The translations under genes were made by a program, and so were the position numbers. This document shows, piece after piece, positions 42,138-47,023 of a stretch of DNA of 47,023 nucleotides (position 1 is its first letter; every line of letters begins with the position of its first letter). The notes under the pieces are model-generated. The model saw only the letters and a list, made by a program, of their open reading frames with translations. It searched no databases and was not told the origin of the DNA. Origin of the DNA: Chitinophaga pinensis (GTDB taxonomy: Bacteria > Bacteroidota > Bacteroidia > Flavobacteriales_D > Crocinitomicaceae); NCBI GenBank assembly GCA_945870115.1, contig CAMBRH010000001.1:1-47023 (forward strand). Direction: 5' to 3'.

Positions 42138-43094
42138 TTATTTATTTTCTGTTATTTTTTCGACTAGAGATTCCAATATTTGAAAAGTTATCTCTGCCAT
42201 TTTATTTGTATTTTCGTCTAAACAAGGATTTACTTCGACAATTTCTAAGCAAGTAATTTTAGGGCTTTCTAATAAATTAAGCATTAAATTTTCGGCCTGA
42301 CTTGGAGATAAACCTTTGTCAACAGGAGTTCCAGTTCCGTGAGAAGTCAAATTTGGATCCATAGAATCAACATCAAATGAAATATAAATGATGTCACAGA
42401 ATTCTAATTTTGTTAAAATTTCATCTGTAATTTCTTTTTCACCTCTTAATGTTACCTCATCAACTGAATAGTTTTTGATGTTTCGCCTGAGAATCAACTT
42501 ATCTTCTTGTTCTTCCGTATCACGAACAGCAATAAAAACTAAATCTTCTGGATTAATTTTTGGTGCAATTCCTCCCATATTTTTCAATTCTTCCCAAAGT
42601 TTTGAAGTTTCAGAAGGAACATCATTTGATTTACACTCCAAATTGTCTTCATTCAAGGCAGTTGAAAGGGGCATTCCATGGATATTTCCTGAGGGAGTTG
42701 TAAAAGGAGAATGTAGATCTGCATGTGCATCTATCCAAATCACACCTAATCTTTTTGTGGGAAAAGCAGCTTTTATACCAGCAATTGTCCCTCCAGCTGA
42801 ACCATGATCGGAAGCTAAAATTAATGGAAACTTATCTTTCTTTAATATTGAAGAAACATCTTTGGTCAAGTCTGAATATATTTTGACTAAACCATCAATT
42901 CTTTTCGCAAATTGGTGAGAAGTTTCAAAATCTAACAAGTGATTTTGACTTGGAATTTGTGTTTGAGGAAATTTTCCAAACAATTTACTTCCTTGATTTC
43001 GTGCTGCAACCATAATTGCTTCAGGACCTAGAGAAGCTCCACGTGTTCCAGCAGTAATTTCAGATGTATTAATGATGAAATGTATATTTTTCAT
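42138..43094 (-). CDS. Arginase
   Basis: A 318-residue member of the ureohydrolase family. The manganese-binding motifs are visible: the His in ASDHGSAGG, the DAHAD block in IWIDAHADLHSP, and DVDSMDPNLTSHGTGTP. The product hydrolyses arginine to ornithine and urea. The segments TRGASLGPEAI at the start and GLSPSQAENLML with CLEIVEVNPCLDE near the end are closer to arginase than to agmatinase or formiminoglutamase. Formiminoglutamase (HutG), of the same fold, is a possible alternative because hutU is elsewhere in the window. It precedes argS on the same strand. Confidence 0.85.
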   Translation of the reverse strand: MKNIHFIINTSEITAGTRGASLGPEAIMVAARNQGSKLFGKFPQTQIPSQNHLLDFETSHQFAKRIDGLVKIYSDLTKDVSSILKKDKFPLILASDHGSAGGTIAGIKAAFPTKRLGVIWIDAHADLHSPFTTPSGNIHGMPLSTALNEDNLECKSNDVPSETSKLWEELKNMGGIAPKINPEDLVFIAVRDTEEQEDKLILRRNIKNYSVDEVTLRGEKEITDEILTKLEFCDIIYISFDVDSMDPNLTSHGTGTPVDKGLSPSQAENLMLNLLESPKITCLEIVEVNPCLDENTNKMAEITFQILESLVEKITENK

Positions 43095-43123
43095 ATGTAA
43101 ATAATTTGTTTTTTAAATGTCAT

Positions 43124-43186
43124 ATGAAATACGTCATACAATTTTTATTTGTGCTCACGCAATTTGTTTTTGTATGACTATTTCAT
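43124..43186. repeat. Long imperfect inverted repeat upstream of arginase
   Basis: The left arm at 43124-43141 (ATGAAATA, an extra C, GTCATACAA) and the right arm at 43170-43186 (TTGTATGACTATTTCAT) pair over 17 bases with one bulge. The 28-base loop contains a smaller hairpin (TTGTG/CGCAA). The repeat covers the acyltransferase stop codon and lies 30 bases upstream of the arginase ATG. No T-run follows on either strand. Confidence 0.6.
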
Positions 43187-44361
43187 AAATTTTTAGTTAA
43201 AAATAAATTTGCAAATTTCTTTGAAACATAAATTGCAAATTTATCAATATATAAGTAATAAGGAATAGAAACGAGTACACTTAAAGTGAAGGTTAAGATA
43301 ACATTTAAAATTTTAAACTCAAAACTGATGCTTTTTGTTATCAAAAACGACGTAAAAGTATAAATTACAAGCATGTGAATTAAGTAAAAACTAAAAGAAA
43401 TTTTCCCAAAAATATAAATCCATTTTAAAGATAAAAATTGCTTAATCAATGAATTTTTGATTGAGAAATACAAAATTAACAAACTTTGAATAATATAGAC
43501 ATAAGCAATATCACCTTGAAAATGAGCAACGATTAATTTTGTAAGTATTAATAAAATAAAAAATACAAGTAGTGAAAACCATTTAAAATGAAAAATCTTT
43601 TCCTCAATCCTTTTAAACTTAACAACTGATTTCTTTTGGATTTTTGTAAAATCTAAATCACTTAATAAAAAACCGAAAACAAAAGGAATATAATTCAATG
43701 ATTTCATGTAAAATAAAACAAAAATTAGTGTAAAATAAATGTAAAATCGATTTTTATGTGATTTTATTATTCCAAAAAGTCCAAAAATAAACATAGAACC
43801 AATAAATTCAGATTGAATGCTCCATAGTACTGGATTATACGTTGGATAAAGGTAATAATCAAAATAGATTCCGTAAAAAATCAAATTGAAAAAATCTGAT
43901 AAATCATACTTAAAATCTCCAAATCCACCCAACCAATTTGAATTATAGCCAATTTCTGCAAGAATTTTTGCTGCTTCTTTGTTATGAAATAAGCCAAGCC
44001 TATATAATGTTATTGAAAGAATTACTGAAACGGTAATTGGTACAAATAGTCTTATGTATCTTTTAATAAAGCTTTCAAAAAGTACTGGAGAATTTTCAGT
44101 ATTTGAAACGTTTTTAAATAATTTTATGCATAAAACATAAGCACTTAAAATCCAAAATACCCAAACAAATAAAGTTCCATCCGTAAGCGTATTTTTTAAT
44201 TCTATAAAATAAGTTTGGATAAATTTTGGCAAAGAGCTTGTTCCAATTGTTTGATCTAAACTTTCAAAAGAATTTACATAAAAAAGCAATCTAATGTGAT
44301 GAAAAAACACCAGAAATGCTGCTAAACCTCTTAAACCTTCTAAATGTTTTAACTTTTCCAA
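43183..44361 (-). CDS. Acyltransferase family 3 membrane protein
   Basis: A 392-residue integral membrane protein with about ten hydrophobic segments. The N-terminal KLKHLEGLRGLAAFLVFFHH carries the RGxAA and HH features of the OafA/acyltransferase 3 family, and WSIQSEFIGSMFIFGLFG is the usual following motif. The C-terminal part (FGKISFSFYLIHMLVIYTF) also fits. These enzymes transfer acetyl or other acyl groups to sugars of surface polysaccharide or lipids. The target is unknown, because no polysaccharide gene is adjacent. It lies downstream of dnaA on the same strand but behind a terminator. Confidence 0.88.
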   Translation of the reverse strand: MEKLKHLEGLRGLAAFLVFFHHIRLLFYVNSFESLDQTIGTSSLPKFIQTYFIELKNTLTDGTLFVWVFWILSAYVLCIKLFKNVSNTENSPVLFESFIKRYIRLFVPITVSVILSITLYRLGLFHNKEAAKILAEIGYNSNWLGGFGDFKYDLSDFFNLIFYGIYFDYYLYPTYNPVLWSIQSEFIGSMFIFGLFGIIKSHKNRFYIYFTLIFVLFYMKSLNYIPFVFGFLLSDLDFTKIQKKSVVKFKRIEEKIFHFKWFSLLVFFILLILTKLIVAHFQGDIAYVYIIQSLLILYFSIKNSLIKQFLSLKWIYIFGKISFSFYLIHMLVIYTFTSFLITKSISFEFKILNVILTFTLSVLVSIPYYLYIDKFAIYVSKKFANLFLTKNL

Positions 44362-44381
44362 ATGTTTAATTTACTTAAATT

Positions 44382-44412
44382 AAAAAAGGACTTTTAATTA
44401 AAAAAGTCCTTT
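44382..44412 (-). terminator. dnaA terminator
   Basis: Arms AAAGGACTTTT (44385-44395) and AAAAGTCCTTT (44402-44412) with a six-base loop. On the minus strand the hairpin is followed by a run of T, and it lies 39 bases beyond the dnaA stop. Confidence 0.75.
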
Positions 44413-44450
44413 ATATGTCATATTGATTCTTCGAATAATAAAAAATAAGT

Positions 44451-45881
44451 TTATTGTATGGTTAACTTTTTCTCTAAATCTTCTAAATAAACTTTAAATT
44501 GCTTGTCTGTTTCAGAAAGATTAGAAACCGTTCTACATGCGTGTAAAACTGTTGCGTGATCTTTTCCTCCGCAATGAGCACCAATACTTGCTAAAGAAGA
44601 TTTAGTCATTTTTTTAGAAAAATACATGGAGATTTGTCTTGCTTGGACAACTTCTCTTTTTCTCGTTTTAGATTTTAACATTTCAATTGGCAAATCAAAA
44701 TAATCACAAACAACTTTTTGGATGTAATCGATTGATACTTCTCGTGCGGTATTTTTCACGAATTTATCAATCATTTGTTTTGCTAAATCTAAAGTAATTG
44801 CTTTTTTGTTTAAAGATGCTTGAGCCAAAAGTGAAGTCCAAGCGCCTTCCATTTCACGGATGTTTGTGTTGATGCTATAAGCAAGGTATTCAACAACTTC
44901 TCTTGGAAGATCTATACCGTTTCCGTACATTTTTTTCTCTAAAATAGCAATTCTTGTTTCTAAATCTGGAGAAGCTAAATCAGCTGAAAGCCCCCATTTA
45001 AAGCGAGAAAGCAAACGTTGTTCCATTCCATGCATTTCAACTGGAGCTTTATCAGAAGTTAAAATGATTTGTTTTCCATTTTGGTGTAAGTGGTTAAAAA
45101 TGTGGAAGAAAACGTCTTGTGTTTTATCTTTTCCAGCAAAAAACTGAACATCATCAATGATTAAAACATCAATCATTTGATAAAAATGGATAAAATCGTT
45201 TGTAGTTCCATTTTTAATTGCGTCAATAAATTGGTGAGCAAATTTTTCAGAACCAACATAAAGAACTGTTTTATTTGGGAATTGGTTTTTAATTCCAATT
45301 CCAATTGAATGCGCTAAATGTGTTTTTCCAAGTCCTACTCCACCGTAAATCAACAATGGATTAAATGCAGTTCCACCTGGTTTATTAGCTACTGCATAAC
45401 CAGCAGAACGTGCAAGTCTATTGCAATCTCCTTCCACAAAATTCTCAAAAGAATAAGCAGGATTTAAGTTTGAGTCAACATTTACTTTCTTTAAACCAGG
45501 AATAATAAATGGATTTGTAATTTGTCTTTCATTCAAACTCAAAGGCACAGTAACTGGTGCATTTTTTAAGGCAGATTTGTTTGAAGTAGGTAGTTTTACC
45601 GTATATGGTGTAGCGTTTCTTGAGTTATTTTCCATAACAATACTGTATTCAAGTTGACCTTCATTTCCAATTTCTTTTTTTATCACTTTACTTAAAAGTG
45701 TGATATAATGTTCTTCAAGCCATTCATAAAAAAAATGTGAAGGAACCTGAATTGTTAAAATATTATTTTCTAATTTGACCGGGATAATTGGGTCAAACCA
45801 TGTTTTAAAAGCTTGCAAAGGAATATTATCTTTGATCACTTTTAAACATGCATTCCAAATTGTTTCGCATTTCGCACTCAT
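44451..45881 (-). CDS. dnaA: Chromosomal replication initiator protein DnaA
   Basis: An ATPase that melts the replication origin. The 476-residue length is normal. Domain I spans about residues 1-85 (CLKVIKDNIPLQAFKTWFDP). The AAA+ domain has Walker A GGVGLGKT at 180-187, Walker B VLIIDDVQFFAGKDKTQ and the sensor segment ILTSDKAPVEMHGMEQRLLS. Domain IV ends with the DnaA box-binding signature GAHCGGKDHATVLHACRTVS. The start is ATG at 45881. dnaN does not follow; the next gene is an acyltransferase behind a terminator. The 325-base upstream region does not show a cluster of DnaA boxes. Confidence 0.97.
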   Translation of the reverse strand: MSAKCETIWNACLKVIKDNIPLQAFKTWFDPIIPVKLENNILTIQVPSHFFYEWLEEHYITLLSKVIKKEIGNEGQLEYSIVMENNSRNATPYTVKLPTSNKSALKNAPVTVPLSLNERQITNPFIIPGLKKVNVDSNLNPAYSFENFVEGDCNRLARSAGYAVANKPGGTAFNPLLIYGGVGLGKTHLAHSIGIGIKNQFPNKTVLYVGSEKFAHQFIDAIKNGTTNDFIHFYQMIDVLIIDDVQFFAGKDKTQDVFFHIFNHLHQNGKQIILTSDKAPVEMHGMEQRLLSRFKWGLSADLASPDLETRIAILEKKMYGNGIDLPREVVEYLAYSINTNIREMEGAWTSLLAQASLNKKAITLDLAKQMIDKFVKNTAREVSIDYIQKVVCDYFDLPIEMLKSKTRKREVVQARQISMYFSKKMTKSSLASIGAHCGGKDHATVLHACRTVSNLSETDKQFKVYLEDLEKKLTIQ

Positions 45882-46206
45882 TAATTCAATTTTTTCAATA
45901 AAGTTATTACTATATGTTGTTTAAAACTTTTTTTACCAGCTAAAACGCTTGAAATAGTGGTTTTAAGTTTCTGCATTTTTCAGAGAGCAAAGATTGGGAT
46001 AAAATAGTTTATAAAAAAATCAAAAAGGTATTGATTATTAACTTTTTTTTACACTTTAAAAAAATATTAGTTGAAAGAATTAATAATTTTTCATTAGTTA
46101 TTTAAACTTAAATAGTTAGCTAAAAACACCTTTATTATGCGTGCTGAACGAATAATTTAATTATTAATTTTAAAAATTGTAATATTGTATTTTAAAAAAA
46201 TATGCC
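45882..46206. other. 325-base region between dnaA and the thioesterase gene
   Basis: A divergent intergenic region, very AT-rich, without an open frame or RNA gene I can recognise. The closest sequence to a DnaA box is TTATCCCAA, on the minus strand near 46000, with 7 of 9 bases matching TTATCCACA. No group of boxes is present, so the region is not identified as an origin. The dnaA side carries TAACTTTA (complement of 45899-45906), one mismatch from TAnnTTTG. Confidence 0.35.
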
Positions 46207-46629
46207 ATGAAAATTAATTTTCAACATGAAATAAAAATTAGAGTTCGATACGGAGAAACCGATCAAATGGGTTATTGCTATTATGGCAATTATGCCCAAT
46301 ATTTTGAAGTTGGCCGAGTTGAAGCTTTAAGGCATGTTGGTATGAGCTATCGCGAAATGGAAAATCAGGGAGTGATGCTTCCTGTTTCAGAATTTTCTGT
46401 CAAATATAAAGCTCCAGCATTTTATGACGATGAATTGACAATTAAAACGTTTATCAAAGAAGTAAAAGGAGCTCGAATTTATTTTGAGTATGAAATTAAC
46501 AATGAAAAATCAGAATTAATTGCAACGGCAGAAACAATTTTGGTTTTTGTAGATAAGCAAACCATGAAACCAATCGTTGCTCCGAAAAATTTCCTATCAA
46601 TAATAGAAAGATTTGAAGTCGTGAAATAA
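46207..46629 (+). CDS. Acyl-CoA thioesterase (hot-dog fold, YbgC/4HBT type)
   Basis: A 140-residue cytoplasmic hot-dog fold protein. The family signature IRVRYGETDQMGYCYYGNYA is at residues 11-30, with catalytic Asp19, and continues YFEVGRVEALRHVG. VSEFSVKYKAPAFYDDELTI, IYFEYEINN and ATAETILVFVDKQTMKP are the usual following blocks. It hydrolyses acyl-CoA thioesters; the substrate chain cannot be told. It is divergent from dnaA. Confidence 0.92.
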   Translation: MKINFQHEIKIRVRYGETDQMGYCYYGNYAQYFEVGRVEALRHVGMSYREMENQGVMLPVSEFSVKYKAPAFYDDELTIKTFIKEVKGARIYFEYEINNEKSELIATAETILVFVDKQTMKPIVAPKNFLSIIERFEVVK

Positions 46630-46694
46630 TAATTATAGAATTAACTAACTTTTCTAAAAAAAATTCGTTATGTTTATAGTATGATATTTAAAAA

Positions 46695-47023
46695 ATGATC
46701 AAAACTACATCTAGAACGAAAATTTTGAAGTTCATGAGGGCTTTTTTTCCCATTCAATTGTTGTTTGGGCATTTAAAATACAACCTGTTTTCAATGTTTT
46801 TTTGGTTTATTTTATTTAACATAACGTCTGATAGTTTTGGATATGCTTTTGGAATTCCTTTTTTATTTTATTCTCCTGAATATCAAGGAGAAACAAGTGT
46901 TTTTTCTTTTTTACTTATTGGTTTTGCAATAGGTGGATTTACAATTGCATTTCATACTTTTAGTTATATGAAACTAGGTAAAAAATATCCATTTATTGTT
47001 TCTGTCCCTAAACCTTTTATTAC
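46695..47023 (+). CDS. Membrane protein, 3' end cut by window; possible patatin-like phospholipase N-terminus
   Basis: The frame opens at ATG 46695 and is still open at the window end (109 codons seen). It begins with a basic stretch (MIKTTSRTKILKFMRAFFP) followed by a hydrophobic segment at about residues 33-60 (LFSMFFWFILFNITSDSFGY) and a second at about 77-97 (FSFLLIGFAIGGFTIAFHTF). A region reading GIPFLFYSPEYQGETSVFSF lies between them. From memory this resembles the N-terminal membrane part of large patatin-like proteins of Bacteroidota, but the GxSxG region is not in the window, so that is only a suggestion. Confidence 0.55.
   Translation, partial: MIKTTSRTKILKFMRAFFPIQLLFGHLKYNLFSMFFWFILFNITSDSFGYAFGIPFLFYSPEYQGETSVFSFLLIGFAIGGFTIAFHTFSYMKLGKKYPFIVSVPKPFI

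Noticed and set aside
42138..43094. Formiminoglutamase (HutG) instead of arginase
   Set aside because: The fold is shared and hutU is in the window, but the genes are 22 kb apart, and the N-terminal TRGASLGPEAI and C-terminal LEIVEVNPCLDE segments fit arginase better.
45882..46206. Replication origin next to dnaA
   Set aside because: Only one weak 7-of-9 DnaA box match is visible and there is no box cluster. AT-richness alone is not informative in this genome.

Overview
This 47 kb window is AT-rich chromosomal DNA from a member of the Bacteroidota, most likely the order Flavobacteriales. That placement rests on several things seen in the sequence. Many genes are preceded by a TAnnTTTG -7 element, several with a TTTG-like -33 element 19-20 bases upstream. 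Shine-Dalgarno sequences are mostly absent. The protein families are typical of the phylum: a TonB-dependent receptor with a carboxypeptidase-like regulatory domain, an outer membrane beta-barrel protein paired with a GLPGLI protein, a probable type IX secretion cargo, a ~660-residue urocanate hydratase and a ~1140-residue isoleucyl-tRNA synthetase. No tRNA, rRNA, CRISPR array, transposase, integrase or phage gene was seen. Most of the window looks like ordinary core genome, with the novelty in small regulatory and repeat structures.

Layout. 1-865: 3' part of an outer membrane protein gene. 884-5852: divergent tyrS and ileS. 5937-7695 (minus): mannose-1-phosphate guanylyltransferase and a SprT-like metalloprotease. 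7791-9295: MlaE/MlaF-type lipid transport permease and ATPase. 9440-10953: a small membrane protein, a sterol desaturase/fatty acid hydroxylase family enzyme and a second small membrane protein. 11117-12919: acyl-CoA dehydrogenase with a strong terminator, then a REP-like palindrome. 13111-16025 (minus): a J-domain/KTSC fusion, a polysaccharide flippase-like protein and a TIGR01777 epimerase. 16168-18045: ECF sigma factor, membrane anti-sigma candidate and Spy-like periplasmic protein. 18099-20099 (minus): urocanate hydratase. 20213-23170: a tandem duplication of an outer membrane protein gene, the second copy frameshifted in a poly-A tract. 23205-25088: panD, a flippase-like membrane protein and rfaE2-type nucleotidyltransferase. 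25094-26373 (minus): methylmalonyl-CoA epimerase and a probable T9SS cargo.

26638-32990: a peptide-binding lipoprotein, a TonB-dependent receptor and an S9 peptidase, which read as a peptide capture and degradation cluster. 33044-34949: CPBP membrane protease, a small secreted protein and a YceI protein. 35333-38849: outer membrane beta-barrel receptor overlapping a GLPGLI gene. 38975-40078: a class II Fic protein with a C-terminal winged helix and a set of TTTACCGC half-sites in front of its promoter. 40113-45881 (minus): argS, arginase, an acyltransferase and dnaA. 46207-47023: a thioesterase and the 5' part of a membrane protein gene cut by the window end.

The most interesting items are the duplicated outer membrane protein pair with an A9/A8 tract difference, the Fic gene with an apparent autoregulatory operator, the sigma/anti-sigma/Spy module with an in-frame 12-base repeat in the anti-sigma gene, the J-domain/KTSC fusion, and a set of short intergenic palindromes and 7-base-period arrays. 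I did not find a clearly new multi-gene defence or mobile system. All identifications come from reading motifs; no database search was possible.
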